Positions 44,718-53,871 of a DNA stretch of 64,000 nucleotides are shown piece by piece (positions within the stretch are counted from its first letter, which is position 1; each line of letters starts with the position of its first letter). The DNA comes from Paenibacillus typhae (GTDB lineage: Bacteria; Bacillota; Bacilli; Paenibacillales; Paenibacillaceae). The notes under the pieces are model-generated. The model was not told the DNA's origin and did not search any database. It saw only the letters and a list, made by a program, of their open reading frames with translations. The position numbers were made by a program, and so were the translations under genes. Location of the stretch: contig NZ_FNDX01000017.1 of the NCBI RefSeq assembly GCF_900099765.1, positions 11,946 through 75,945 on the forward strand, read 5' to 3'.

Positions 44718-45048
44718 CGGACGCGAAACAATCAGGCAACGGCTGGAAGATGAGCTTGCTCATGTCACCTTCTCCGGCCATAGCCGGGTGCTGGAACAGA
44801 CCCATCCGCCTACCTTCCGGGCACGTCTAGCGGCGCTGTGGAATAAGGAGCTGGAAATACCGCTGGGGACACTCGGTGCTGCGGCAGCAGTTCTCACGAC
44901 AGGAGTTCTTCTGTTTTATGCCCCGCAAATTACAGTAAAGCAGCAGCAATCGATCCAAGTACAGGAACGGCGTGAATTAATAGAAACCGGGGGTAACACC
45001 TACTGGAAGGACCTCTACGAGCAGGCGGTGAAGCAGCATGAAAATTAG
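44710..45048 (+). CDS. small membrane protein, putative anti-sigma
   Basis: A 112-residue protein: cytoplasmic N-terminal ~45 residues, one membrane helix (LGTLGAAAAVLTTGVLLFYA), then a short charged external tail. The layout and overlap with the sigma gene suggest an anti-sigma role. No domain is recognised. ATG at 44710 has GGAGG nine bases upstream. Confidence 0.55.
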   Translation: MDNGRETIRQRLEDELAHVTFSGHSRVLEQTHPPTFRARLAALWNKELEIPLGTLGAAAAVLTTGVLLFYAPQITVKQQQSIQVQERRELIETGGNTYWKDLYEQAVKQHEN

Positions 45049-47515
45049 AATTAAGGTCAAGCATCTGGTGCTTTTTCTGCTGCTCCCTCTCACGCTGCTG
45101 GCGGTCTTTGTGTTTATCCGGCCTTCGGCCGGGACTGATTTAAGTCCGGCACAGCAGGCTTCCGCAGACGCCCGGACTGTACTGCTTCAGAAGCTTGCCG
45201 CCAGCAGCGGCAGTGCGCGAATGCAGCTGATCCGTGAGAAGGTCGTGGAGCCGGCCAATGTGCACTCGGCTTACCGGTTCAACGTATATGCAGGCGGGTC
45301 CATGAGTCAGGTCAACCAGATCGGGGAAGATGAGGAAGTCTCTCCGCTTCTGCCCGCGGACAGAATAAAGCTGCTGGAGGAGTATGTTCAGGAGGGGCCG
45401 GCCGATTATTCGCTGCAGAACGCGGTCAAACAGCTGGTCTACGAATACGATGCGGCAGGGAATGCCGGCGATCAGGCAGACCAGGCTATTGCTGCTGCTG
45501 CACAAAGAGTCAGCAGCAAATCTTCAGCTGCCCGCGAGCTGACCCTGCTTCGGGCGGAGCGCGCGCTGAATGCCGGGCGGTTCGTTCAGGCCGGGCAGCT
45601 GCTGGAGCAGGCAGAGTTCTCTGTCCAGTATAACGAATCAGAACTGGACGCCAGAGCAGCCTGGCTGCAGGGGCGGCTGCTGTTCACACAAGGCAAAGGC
45701 CGCGAGGCGCTTACACTGGTGAATAGTGCGCTGGAGGAATACCGTAAAATCTGGGCTGAACGGGATGCCGCCCTTAATCCCGCTGGCAGTGGTTCGCAGC
45801 AGAACGCCTCCGGCGCAGGCGGCGTGGACGGCGGTGACGTAGACGGTGGCGGTACAGACGGCGGTGGAACAGACGGCGGTAGCAAAGACGGGGGCAATAC
45901 TGACAGCGGTGGCTCAGACGGTGGTGGAACAGGCAGCAGCGCAGACGGTGGTGGCAATAATTCTGGCAACAATGCAGCTGAACAGGTGTATCACGCATCC
46001 TCCTCCACAGAGGAGCAGCTTGTCGCGCTTCAGACAGCGCTGCGGGAAGCTGTGAAGCTGGGCTTCAATGCTCCTGCTACCCTATCCGGCACACTCACCA
46101 AAAGCGACGGAACCCCGGTAGCCCGGGCCGGTATATTCCTTCGCGCGGAAAGCGAGCTGTATCATAGTGTGCAGTCTGACAGTGAGCCGTATCAGATCGT
46201 TACGGATGCTGAGGGGCGTTTCCAGTTCTCCGGCGTGATTCCCGGATTTTATCAGATCCAGCTTGGCTTCAGCTTTGAGCAGATCGACGGCTGGACCTGG
46301 CCGGTGCAGCCAGACGACTGGATCGAACTCCAGGCCGGCAGCTCAGTCACACATGACATCACACTCCAGCCGCTCCTGGAGCTGCAATCACCCGTTAACT
46401 CACAAGTGCTGACAGGCGATGCAGTACAGTTCAAATGGGAGGCCGTTGATGGAGCTGCCTATTATAATCTGTCAACAACAGTCGAAGAAAAAGGCAGCTT
46501 TTTCAGCTATGTCACCCGCCAGCGTATTACGGATAATCAGGTTGAAATACCGGTCACAGAGCTGTATAACAGCGGGGGCTTCTCAACCAGCAGCTTTTCT
46601 ACCGTAGAAGGCGGGGAAGGCTGGCAGTCGGTTTCCCCCGCGTCCCTGCTCGGCTTTGCCAATCCGGACAGCCGGTTCTCCTGGAGCATTGATGCTTACG
46701 ATGCGCAGGGTCATGTTATTACCCGCAGCAATGGCTACCGGCTCAAGGAGGAGACTGTCGGCAATCTGCCGTTCTTCTATCTGAAATCACGGACTATGAC
46801 CGCTGCGGATAAGCTCGTTGCGGATCAGAAGCTGGAGGAAGCACTGGAAGCGTACCGTAATGACTATGCTGGGAATCCGCAGGATGACCATGCGCTCAAA
46901 ATGCTGATTCATCTGCTGTTCGCCAAGCATTCCTATTCCCGGGATGCCGGAACCATGGATGAAGCGATGACCTTATTGGTCAAGCTGGTGGAGCTGCGTC
47001 CGGATGCCAATTTTGCCTTCAATCTGGCAGATTATTATCTTGGGCGCTCCGACTGGAGCAGCTACAACAAGTACCATGCGCTGTACCTGGAGCTGAGCAG
47101 TCACGAGCCGGACAGCTATGACCGCTCCCAGAACGGCGTTGCCTTGATGTATCAGGGCCGGCTCGATGAAGCCCGTGAGCAGCTGGCTCTGGCGATGGAG
47201 GCAGACCCGAGCCACCGCTTTATCGGCAGTTATCTGGCTGCCGAGCTGGCTGCGGGCCAGCCCCTGGAGTCTGTGCTGGAGCTGGCAAAGCGTTATCCCC
47301 AGCACAGCTTCAGCCAGGGCGGCTACAGCTGGCCGCTGCTGATTATGGAGCTACAGGCAGAACGTGCCGAAGCACCTGCAGCTTTTGACAAGCTGCTGGC
47401 CGAAAAGCTGGATGCCTATCTGAGCCGGCAGGATGAAGCCCTTGAGCAGTGGGCCGGCGAAGCCACGCCGACGGCGCTGAAAAGATTTATCAAGGCTGTG
47501 CTGGAGGTTGGCTAA
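45038..47515 (+). CDS. large surface protein, Cna-B-like and TPR regions
   Basis: An 825-residue protein: N-terminal membrane anchor (HLVLFLLLPLTLLAVFVFIR), helical region (50-245), a Gly/Asp-rich linker (about 252-312; repeats of DGGGTDGG), a carboxypeptidase-regulatory/Cna-B-like beta domain (345-430; GTPVARAGIFLRAES, GFYQIQLGFSFEQ), a beta domain (435-595) and C-terminal TPR-like helices (600-800; DDHALKMLIHLLFAKHSYSR, MYQGRLDEAREQLALAMEAD). It overlaps the small membrane gene, so the ECF factor probably governs it. Confidence 0.7.
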   Translation: MKIRIKVKHLVLFLLLPLTLLAVFVFIRPSAGTDLSPAQQASADARTVLLQKLAASSGSARMQLIREKVVEPANVHSAYRFNVYAGGSMSQVNQIGEDEEVSPLLPADRIKLLEEYVQEGPADYSLQNAVKQLVYEYDAAGNAGDQADQAIAAAAQRVSSKSSAARELTLLRAERALNAGRFVQAGQLLEQAEFSVQYNESELDARAAWLQGRLLFTQGKGREALTLVNSALEEYRKIWAERDAALNPAGSGSQQNASGAGGVDGGDVDGGGTDGGGTDGGSKDGGNTDSGGSDGGGTGSSADGGGNNSGNNAAEQVYHASSSTEEQLVALQTALREAVKLGFNAPATLSGTLTKSDGTPVARAGIFLRAESELYHSVQSDSEPYQIVTDAEGRFQFSGVIPGFYQIQLGFSFEQIDGWTWPVQPDDWIELQAGSSVTHDITLQPLLELQSPVNSQVLTGDAVQFKWEAVDGAAYYNLSTTVEEKGSFFSYVTRQRITDNQVEIPVTELYNSGGFSTSSFSTVEGGEGWQSVSPASLLGFANPDSRFSWSIDAYDAQGHVITRSNGYRLKEETVGNLPFFYLKSRTMTAADKLVADQKLEEALEAYRNDYAGNPQDDHALKMLIHLLFAKHSYSRDAGTMDEAMTLLVKLVELRPDANFAFNLADYYLGRSDWSSYNKYHALYLELSSHEPDSYDRSQNGVALMYQGRLDEAREQLALAMEADPSHRFIGSYLAAELAAGQPLESVLELAKRYPQHSFSQGGYSWPLLIMELQAERAEAPAAFDKLLAEKLDAYLSRQDEALEQWAGEATPTALKRFIKAVLEVG

Positions 47516-47556
47516 ACGTACGCAGCCGGGTCGCACGGAAGTATAGCATGGCAATA

Positions 47557-47606
47557 TAAAAAGACGATCAACATCGGCAATATGCTGTCTGTTGAGCGTC
47601 TTTTTT
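47557..47606 (+). terminator. terminator of the ECF operon
   Basis: AAAAAGACGATCAACA pairs with TGTTGAGCGTCTTTTT, then T. Confidence 0.85.
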
Positions 47607-47614
47607 AGATATTT

Positions 47615-47690
47615 CAAGGGCGTCTCAGCCCTTCATTTGGCCCATTTGCCTGCCACGGCCGAAATCAAAGGCATTTTTCCCCTTCATTTG
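47615..47690. repeat. family C half-element
   Basis: Two units, CAAGGGCGTCTCAGCCCTTC at 47615 and CAAAGGCATTTTTCCCCTTC at 47666, 51 bp apart, each followed by ATTTGG. Similar units lie at 62613-62690. Confidence 0.55.
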
Positions 47691-47705
47691 GCACTTTTGC
47701 ACGCG

Positions 47706-48281
47706 TCACTCGTTATCTTTTCCTGCCCCGTAACACTCATCCAGCAGCGCACTCTGATTCACTACGTAGGTTCCGGCCATCATATCATGGAGCGCCCGGT
47801 TACGCATGCTAAATACAATAAACAGACAGTCAATGATAATGATCAGAGCCAGGAATCCGGTCAGGTCGCTGGCGAGCGGCGCCCAATTGGCATAAGCTTC
47901 TGGCAGCCTGGAAAGCGTCCCGTCCCCGGCGGTAACAATGACGGCCAGCAGCGTGTTGACCAGCAGAAAACTGTACCGGATAACGGCCTGCTTCAAGCTG
48001 GGACGTCCCCCATGCATATTCACAATCCGCGTCTTCATAAGCAGCCTGCCCGGTGTTCCGCCGTATTTTGCGACCAGTACGATATGAAACAGCGAGATCA
48101 GGGCCCACTCTATCCACAGCGGAATTCCTGACTGATACCGCTCAGCTGCCGAAACGGCCCATCTGTTGATGAAATAGATAGGAAGTGCCAGAATCAGAAA
48201 ATCCAAAATACTGATCAGGACTCTTCTCCAAAAACCTACGTAGTCGCTCTCCGCCAAACGTTCCGTTATATCCTGCTCCAT
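47706..48281 (-). CDS. RDD-family membrane protein
   Basis: A 191-residue RDD protein: the Arg-Asp-Asp-type start (YVGFWRRVLISILDFLILAL), YGGTPGRLLMKTRIVNMHG and HDMMAGTYVV mark the family, with about four helices. Function unknown; some relate to stress. ATG at 48281 with GGAGGGG upstream. Confidence 0.8.
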   Translation of the reverse strand: MEQDITERLAESDYVGFWRRVLISILDFLILALPIYFINRWAVSAAERYQSGIPLWIEWALISLFHIVLVAKYGGTPGRLLMKTRIVNMHGGRPSLKQAVIRYSFLLVNTLLAVIVTAGDGTLSRLPEAYANWAPLASDLTGFLALIIIIDCLFIVFSMRNRALHDMMAGTYVVNQSALLDECYGAGKDNE

Positions 48282-48339
48282 AAAGCCCCTCCTTGCTGTC
48301 AAATGGTTCAAAACGGGGATTTCCAGTCACGCCCTTCCG

Positions 48340-48816
48340 CTACTTGGAGCCGATAATCTCTTTAGCCACCTGTTTTGCTTCCTCCAGCGTGCGTGCCGGG
48401 CCGGCAATATTGCCTTCCTGCTCTTTGAAGCCATACCGCTCGTTTACATCATTCAGCGTGACCCAAATCTTATCCAGCTCAAGTGATGCGGTTACCAGTC
48501 CTGTCGTCTGTATCCCGCTATCCCCGGTTAACTCAGAGATAACGCCCAGATAATGGCCGCCGCTCTCTCTAAGAGTAACATCATAACGAAGATCTCCGTC
48601 CGCCCTCAGCGTCCCGGTCATTTTACGTTCACCTGGAAATGCCCTGTAAATTTCCCCTTTGAACCCGAGCATTGTACTTTTGGCCTCTCCGGTGTCCGCT
48701 GAATAAATAATACTGCTGAATTCCCGTTCAAAAGACTGCGGACGCTGCCACACATATACAAGTGTAAGAACGGCCAGGATTACCATAATTGCTGCTGCAC
48801 GACGTTTCTTATTCAT
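48340..48816 (-). CDS. hypothetical exported protein
   Basis: A 158-residue protein: N-terminal membrane helix (AAAIMVILAVLTLVYVW) and an exported beta-rich domain (KMTGTLRADGDLRYDVTLRE). No family recognised. ATG at 48816 has AGGAGG close upstream; an earlier start would precede the signal helix by 28 residues. Confidence 0.55.
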   Translation of the reverse strand: MNKKRRAAAIMVILAVLTLVYVWQRPQSFEREFSSIIYSADTGEAKSTMLGFKGEIYRAFPGERKMTGTLRADGDLRYDVTLRESGGHYLGVISELTGDSGIQTTGLVTASLELDKIWVTLNDVNERYGFKEQEGNIAGPARTLEEAKQVAKEIIGSK

Positions 48817-48901
48817 TGTTCCTCCTGCTGTCTGGGCTTCTTGTGAGTGTTTCCCCAATCCTTTTTTGCGCGATTCCCTTTTATTTACTTCTCTGTACAT
48901 G

Positions 48902-50746
48902 TCAGATTTCCTTTATCTTGCTCTGAATCGCCTGCTGTACGGCCAAAATCTCCTCCAGCAGCTCACGGTCCTCTGCCTCCGTTCCTGCAGCTTCTCTGCT
49001 CATAAGCCCGGCCAGCCGGAGCTGCAGCAGCTGCATTTCACCCTCACGGGCCTGCTCCTCCGGAGTCAGCACCCTGCTGCGTTCCTTAGCATAATATTCT
49101 TCAAATGTACCGGAAAAGAACTGTGGTCTCTGCCCGCGGCCCAACAGCAGCAGGCGGTTAGCGACCCTGGTATGCAGATAACGGTCATGCGAGACGATAA
49201 CCAGACCGCCGGGATAGGCGGCAAGCGCTTCTTCCACCCGCTCCCGGGTGTCGATATCCAGATAATTGGTCGGTTCGTCGAGCACCAGCAGATTGGCCTT
49301 GCCGAAATACAGCCGGAGAAAAGCGACCCGGCATTTCTCGCCCAGGCTGAGATCGCCGATTCGTTTAAATACATCCTCCCGCGGGAACAGGAAGCAGCCG
49401 AGGATCGTCCGCGCCTCCGTCTGCGTCATGCCCGGCAGCTCCAGCAGGCTGTCCAGGATGGTCAGCTCGGGATTCAGATGCTCCAGCTCCTGGGCGAAAT
49501 AGGCAATCTTCGTGCGGGGATGCAGCCGCAGCCTGCCGCCTGTAGGCTGTGCGGCACCCGCAATCAGCTTCAGCAGCGAGGATTTGCCCGCACCGTTCGG
49601 ACCAAGTACGGACAGCCGGTCCCCCCGGCGCAAAGTAAGACTAAAATGCTCCAGCAGCTGCGGACCGCCATCATAAGCAAGGCTAATGTCATCCAGCGTC
49701 ACCAGCGCGTCCCCCTGAAAATCCTCGCCTTCCAGCTTCATATTCAGCTTCGGCGCTGCCTTCGGAAGCTCTACCCGGTTCTTCTCCAGCCGCTGCAGGC
49801 TGGCTTCCTTGGCATGAAGACGCGAGACGTTCTTCTTCGACTTGGACCGCAGAAAATCATTCTGCCCGGCGGCAGTATGCGCCTGCTGGAACCAGAGGGC
49901 ATAGCGTCGGATGCTTTCGAGCAGCTTTTCCTTTTCCAGCTCCTGCTTTTTGTGCTGGCTCTCCAGCGTTTTGAGCTCCAGCTCCTTCTGTTCCCTGTAC
50001 TGCGTATAAGCTCCGGGATACCGGCGGCAGCCTGTCGGGCTCAGCTCCAGCACACTTGTTGCGGTCCGGTCGATAAAAGCGCGGTCATGCGACACATATA
50101 GCACCGTGCCGGGATAAGTCCGCACCCACTCCTCCAGCCAGATCATCGTCTTCTCGTCAAGATGGTTGGTTGGCTCATCCAGAACCAGCAGCCTGGGCTG
50201 CCGGGCGAGCAGCGCGGCCAGCTGTACGCGTGTCTTCTGGCCTCCGCTCAGCTGGCGGTAAGGCTGACTCCACAGTGACGGCTCCAGCTTCAGATGCCGG
50301 AGGCATTTCTCCGCCTTCGCTTCCCAGCCGTATCCGTCCAGCAGCAGGTAGCGGTCATAAGCTTCACCGTATTCAGCCACGGCCGCCTCATCTGTCCCCC
50401 CTGTCTCTTCCAGTCTGTCTGCGAGCAGCTCCATTCTGCCTTTAAGTCCCGCCAGCTGCTCCGATGCAGCCAGCACAAATTCAATCACGCTGACACCTAA
50501 ATCCGTCTCCAGCTGCTGATCCAGCACGCCCCATTCCTCGCGCTCCAGTCCGTAATAGACGCTGCCCTCTTCAAAAGCTAGCCTGCCCTGCAGGCCCTGC
50601 AGCAGTGTTGTTTTGCCCGTACCGTTGCGGCCGAACAACAGGACACGCTCGCCTTCTGCGATTTCAAACGATACCCCTTCAAATAAGGGGGTGCCGTCCC
50701 ATTCTTTTTTTAAATCCTTCGCTTTCAATATAGTCATTGCAGTCAT
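48902..50746 (-). CDS. ABC-F ribosome-protection ATPase
   Basis: A 614-residue ABC-F protein with two nucleotide-binding domains and no membrane part. Walker A: GRNGTGKT (39-46) and GPNGAGKS; signatures LSGGQKTR and LSLGEKCR; Walker B LLVLDEPTNHLD and LLVLDEPTNYLD. The long P-site linker (ELELKTLESQHKKQELEKEK) is the ribosome-interacting part of this family (Vga/Lsa/VmlR and others), which removes antibiotics. Which drug class is unknown. An attenuator-like hairpin lies 65 bp before it. Confidence 0.85.
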   Translation of the reverse strand: MTAMTILKAKDLKKEWDGTPLFEGVSFEIAEGERVLLFGRNGTGKTTLLQGLQGRLAFEEGSVYYGLEREEWGVLDQQLETDLGVSVIEFVLAASEQLAGLKGRMELLADRLEETGGTDEAAVAEYGEAYDRYLLLDGYGWEAKAEKCLRHLKLEPSLWSQPYRQLSGGQKTRVQLAALLARQPRLLVLDEPTNHLDEKTMIWLEEWVRTYPGTVLYVSHDRAFIDRTATSVLELSPTGCRRYPGAYTQYREQKELELKTLESQHKKQELEKEKLLESIRRYALWFQQAHTAAGQNDFLRSKSKKNVSRLHAKEASLQRLEKNRVELPKAAPKLNMKLEGEDFQGDALVTLDDISLAYDGGPQLLEHFSLTLRRGDRLSVLGPNGAGKSSLLKLIAGAAQPTGGRLRLHPRTKIAYFAQELEHLNPELTILDSLLELPGMTQTEARTILGCFLFPREDVFKRIGDLSLGEKCRVAFLRLYFGKANLLVLDEPTNYLDIDTRERVEEALAAYPGGLVIVSHDRYLHTRVANRLLLLGRGQRPQFFSGTFEEYYAKERSRVLTPEEQAREGEMQLLQLRLAGLMSREAAGTEAEDRELLEEILAVQQAIQSKIKEI

Positions 50747-50810
50747 ATAAATTCCTCCGCTTCCTTATTAGCTTCAAGGCTGGCTGCCTCATCCGTTACA
50801 GAAACAGCAG

Positions 50811-50838
50811 CAAAAAACCGCAGCCAGCAGGCTGCGGT
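50811..50838 (-). promoter_or_regulatory. attenuator hairpin in ABC-F leader
   Basis: On the minus strand ACCGCAGCC and GGCTGCGGT form a 9-bp stem (loop 4) followed by TTTTTT, i.e. a full terminator sitting between the leader and the start of the ABC-F gene. A short frame (ATG after AGGAGT, MSVLPLLFCPLLPS...) runs over it. Attenuation by drug-stalled ribosomes is known for such genes. The gap 50747-51060 holds only this leader. Confidence 0.7.
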
Positions 50839-51060
50839 ACAGGAAACGTATGAAGGGAGCAGCGGACAGAAAAGAAGCGGCAGAACAGACATACTCCTGT
50901 AAATAACTCAAGGCGCATCGTCAATCTTTTGCCAGCCAAATTTCTGTATCGCATGAGTCCCGGCAGACACACGTATCCCTGACCGTACACCCTAAGCAGG
51001 TGTCCCGTGGCATGTGCTTATGCACATCACAAGTAATCTGGTCATTTTTCAGGAAACGTG

Positions 51061-51180
51061 TTAGTTATTCATCAGCCGGTGTCCTCCGTATTGTCCGAAA
51101 TCAGTAATACCTATAATATAAACAATCTGGACGGCAATGATAAGGCCAAGAACGATTTTAATTGTTTTTTGCCCGGCGGG
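51061..51180 (-). pseudogene. possible remnant of small membrane protein
   Basis: The frame directly after the WYL stop reads GQKTIKIVLGLIIAVQIVYI then IGITDFGQYGGHRLMNN and stops at 51061. It looks like a membrane helix, but has no start codon or SD. It may be a truncated gene or chance. Confidence 0.3.
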
Positions 51181-51189
51181 GTGTCTGGA

Positions 51190-52101
51190 TTATTGGTATT
51201 TATTAACTATCTCAAGCAGATAATTCCGGAATGCTTCAACATAGGATTCAGGCTCTACAATGTGCAGTTTTGTTCCGAATCCTGCCAGAAATTCAAATCC
51301 AATATTATTATATGGAACCCAAATGGTTGCCATGAAAAGCTCAGCGCTATAGTACTCGATACTCTTTTGCCCGTATCTTTCAATGAATTGATCCTTTATG
51401 CCCGGCGAAATCAACGCCTTGACTGCGACCAGCTCCGGCTGATAGCCTGCCTCCTGCTCTTGTTCCGTCAAATCATCTCTGGGAATATACGTTTGTTCAT
51501 TCATATGAATATTATTGATCCGGGATAATTTAAATTTTCTATATCCCATACGCTGTAAGCAGAATCCTTTGAGATACCAGCTTGATTCGCTAAAATGCAG
51601 CTGATAGGGCTCAACGGTTCTTTTCGTTGCAACGCCATTTTTATCTGTATAATCAAATGAAACCAAACGTCTCTTTAATATGGCTTCCTGCACTGTCTTC
51701 AAGATTGGATGGAGCTCAGACCGCCCCTCCCAATTATAAAAAGAAAGCCGGATGGAATCTTTCCTGGGCAACGGGCTAACCATGGCTTCTATTTTTCGGA
51801 TCGTCCTTTCAATTTCTTCACTCATTAGGATTTGTTCCAGTCCGCCGAGCGCAGTTAATATATTCTCTAAGTCCGAGCTGCTCAAAAGACGTTTATCGAC
51901 CTTATATTCATTCATAATACCAAAGCCCCCATAAACTCCGTTGACTGAATAGATGGGGATGTTTGATAAACTCAAGGTTTCCATATCGCGAAGAATCGTT
52001 CGTTTGGAGACATTGAATAATTGCGCGAATTCTGTGCTGGAGACGACATCTTTTTTCAACAGGATCATAATAATCGAGATTAGTCGCTCAACCTTGTCCA
52101 C
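51190..52101 (-). CDS. WYL-domain regulator (YafY/YobV type)
   Basis: A 303-residue regulator: HTH_11 (VDKVERLISIIMILLKK, STEFAQLFNVSKRTILRDME), WYL domain (RLVSFDYTDKNGVATKRTVE, PYQLHFSESSWYLKGFC) and WCX end. GTG at 52101 with AGAGGTGA. A palindrome lies in front of it, shared with the divergent VOC gene. Confidence 0.85.
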   Translation of the reverse strand: MDKVERLISIIMILLKKDVVSSTEFAQLFNVSKRTILRDMETLSLSNIPIYSVNGVYGGFGIMNEYKVDKRLLSSSDLENILTALGGLEQILMSEEIERTIRKIEAMVSPLPRKDSIRLSFYNWEGRSELHPILKTVQEAILKRRLVSFDYTDKNGVATKRTVEPYQLHFSESSWYLKGFCLQRMGYRKFKLSRINNIHMNEQTYIPRDDLTEQEQEAGYQPELVAVKALISPGIKDQFIERYGQKSIEYYSAELFMATIWVPYNNIGFEFLAGFGTKLHIVEPESYVEAFRNYLLEIVNKYQ

Positions 52102-52136
52102 CGGCTCACCTCTTTTTTTGGATTCAGTGTAGAACA

Positions 52137-52154
52137 GTGACAATAAGATGTCAC
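52137..52154. promoter_or_regulatory. WYL operator
   Basis: GTGACA-N6-TGTCAC, a perfect 6-bp palindrome between the divergent WYL and VOC genes. Confidence 0.65.
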
Positions 52155-52201
52155 CTATTATCTATTATACTTCCTTTATAACAAGAAGGAGGTTATGTTT
52201 T

Positions 52202-52666
52202 ATGTCAGCTATTGCCTATCTGAACTTTGATGGAATTACTGAACAGGTGATTGATTTTTATTCGGAGGCTTTAAACGCGATTGAAGTAAAAAAAGCGAAG
52301 TTTGGGGATATCCCGCAAGATCCAAACTACCCGCTGCCGGAAAACGAGTTAAATATGATCATGGAATCTTCCATTGCATTCACTGGCGGAAAAATTATGC
52401 TGTCGGATATTCTGCCTTCAATGAAGGCGGTAACTGGTGAACTAGTGACAGGGAATAATATCCTGATTAGTCTGGTCATTGACGATAAGCAAAAGCTGGA
52501 GGAATACTTCAACCGTTTATCGCTAGGCGGAAATGTGATCATGCCGTTATCCCAAACTCCCTGGTCTTCCTGCTTTGGAATGCTCGTTGATAAATTCGGA
52601 GTTAACTGGAAATTTAATAGTGACGCAGATGCATTTCTTGATAACATAATGTCCAGTAAACAGTAA
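52202..52666 (+). CDS. VOC/PhnB-like protein
   Basis: A 154-residue glyoxalase/bleomycin-resistance-fold protein of the PhnB type (YLNFDGITEQVIDFYSEALN, GGKIMLSDILP, WSSCFGMLVDKFGVNWKF). Such proteins are often antidotes or isomerases; substrate unknown. ATG after AAGGAGG. The WYL regulator next door is its probable controller. Confidence 0.8.
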   Translation: MSAIAYLNFDGITEQVIDFYSEALNAIEVKKAKFGDIPQDPNYPLPENELNMIMESSIAFTGGKIMLSDILPSMKAVTGELVTGNNILISLVIDDKQKLEEYFNRLSLGGNVIMPLSQTPWSSCFGMLVDKFGVNWKFNSDADAFLDNIMSSKQ

Positions 52667-52670
52667 CTGT

Positions 52671-52713
52671 AAAAAGACGGCTCCCGGATTAATCCCTGGA
52701 CCCGTCTTTTTTT
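52671..52713 (+). terminator. terminator of VOC gene
   Basis: AAAAAGACGG pairs with CCGTCTTTTT, followed by T. Confidence 0.8.
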
Positions 52714-52759
52714 ATTACTTCACACAGTGCATTGTGCTCCCGTAACTTTACTCTGCAGG

Positions 52760-53689
52760 CTAAGCCAGCTCTACACTCACTAAGCCGCGGATAAAGGTCT
52801 CCACATTCTTGGCCAAATAGGTAACCTTGCGGTTATTCGCCAGATCAACATAGACCACTTCCGGCTCTCCGTCATTGCCGGCAGGCCGGTAGTCGAGCAT
52901 GACAACCCCTTGATCGGCCGACGGCGCATCGCAGATGACCACGCCGAATTCAGGATAGTTCCATTTATCTATGACAGCCAGGCTGCCCTGCTCACCGCAA
53001 AGGGAGTATTTCTTGGTTCGGCCGATGCCACGGATGCAGGAAATCTCAATGTGATCCTTGCCCGCTTCAGCAGCCTGATTGCCCAGCGGATATTTGGTAT
53101 TACGGGGAATACCGCCGTTCTGCTGCTTCATCATGGCAATGTAGAAGGCCGGCAGCTTGAAGACCAGCTGTTCTTCCACCGATTCAATCAGCCCGTCCGT
53201 AAGCGGCTCAGATACATAGTCGTCCTGCTCTTCTGTGCCGTCCGCCCAGAAATTAGCGCCATCGAACTTCGGCAGGGGGCGCAAGCCGGTCGTTTTTTTG
53301 GCGGATGCCTCTGCTGCGGCTGCTTTGGCTGCTTTCTTAGCAGCTTTGCGCCGGCTCAGTGCCAGAAACTCCAGTGTATCCTCATCTTCAGGATCAAGAC
53401 GGTCGGCCGTTTCAAATGCGCTGACGGCTTTATCAAACTGCTTCAAATAGTAATAGGAAAATCCGACACGGTAATGCCAGAGCGGATCTTCCTCGCCCTC
53501 TTCCTCAACAGACATCAACTGCTCCAGCGCCTCTTCGTAACGTTCAAGGTTAAGCAGCGCTCTGCCCAGATGGCTGACCAGTACATAATCCCGTTCCTCC
53601 CCGGGGACTTCCAGCACCGCATCCACAATTTCCTCAAATTCGTCTTCTTCGTGCCATAATTCCAGCTGTTCCACAAGCTGCTCGCTCAT
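52760..53689 (-). CDS. TPR plus SMI1/KNR4 (SUKH) protein
   Basis: A 309-residue protein: N-terminal TPR-like helices (LGRALLNLERYEEALEQLMS, LWHYRVGFSYYYLKQFDKAV), an Ala/Lys-rich hinge, and a C-terminal SUKH domain (LIESVEEQLVFKLPAFYIAM). SUKH proteins are often immunity proteins for contact toxins, but no toxin is next to it. ATG after GGGAGG. Confidence 0.75.
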   Translation of the reverse strand: MSEQLVEQLELWHEEDEFEEIVDAVLEVPGEERDYVLVSHLGRALLNLERYEEALEQLMSVEEEGEEDPLWHYRVGFSYYYLKQFDKAVSAFETADRLDPEDEDTLEFLALSRRKAAKKAAKAAAAEASAKKTTGLRPLPKFDGANFWADGTEEQDDYVSEPLTDGLIESVEEQLVFKLPAFYIAMMKQQNGGIPRNTKYPLGNQAAEAGKDHIEISCIRGIGRTKKYSLCGEQGSLAVIDKWNYPEFGVVICDAPSADQGVVMLDYRPAGNDGEPEVVYVDLANNRKVTYLAKNVETFIRGLVSVELA

Positions 53690-53871
53690 CGTTTCAGGCC
53701 TCCCTGTTTCATAACGCATATACTGGTGAAAATTATACCATTTCTGCGGGGCTCTTCTCCACCAAGGGCATCACAGGAGGGATACAGGCATAATTTGCAC
53801 AGCTTGGCACCTTTATTTTGCAGCCAAATATAGTATGCTGGTTCTAAAAAAAGAATGAGAGGATGTCCGCA

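Noticed and set aside
52760..53689. Contact-dependent toxin immunity locus
   Set aside because: SUKH domain present but no toxin gene adjacent.
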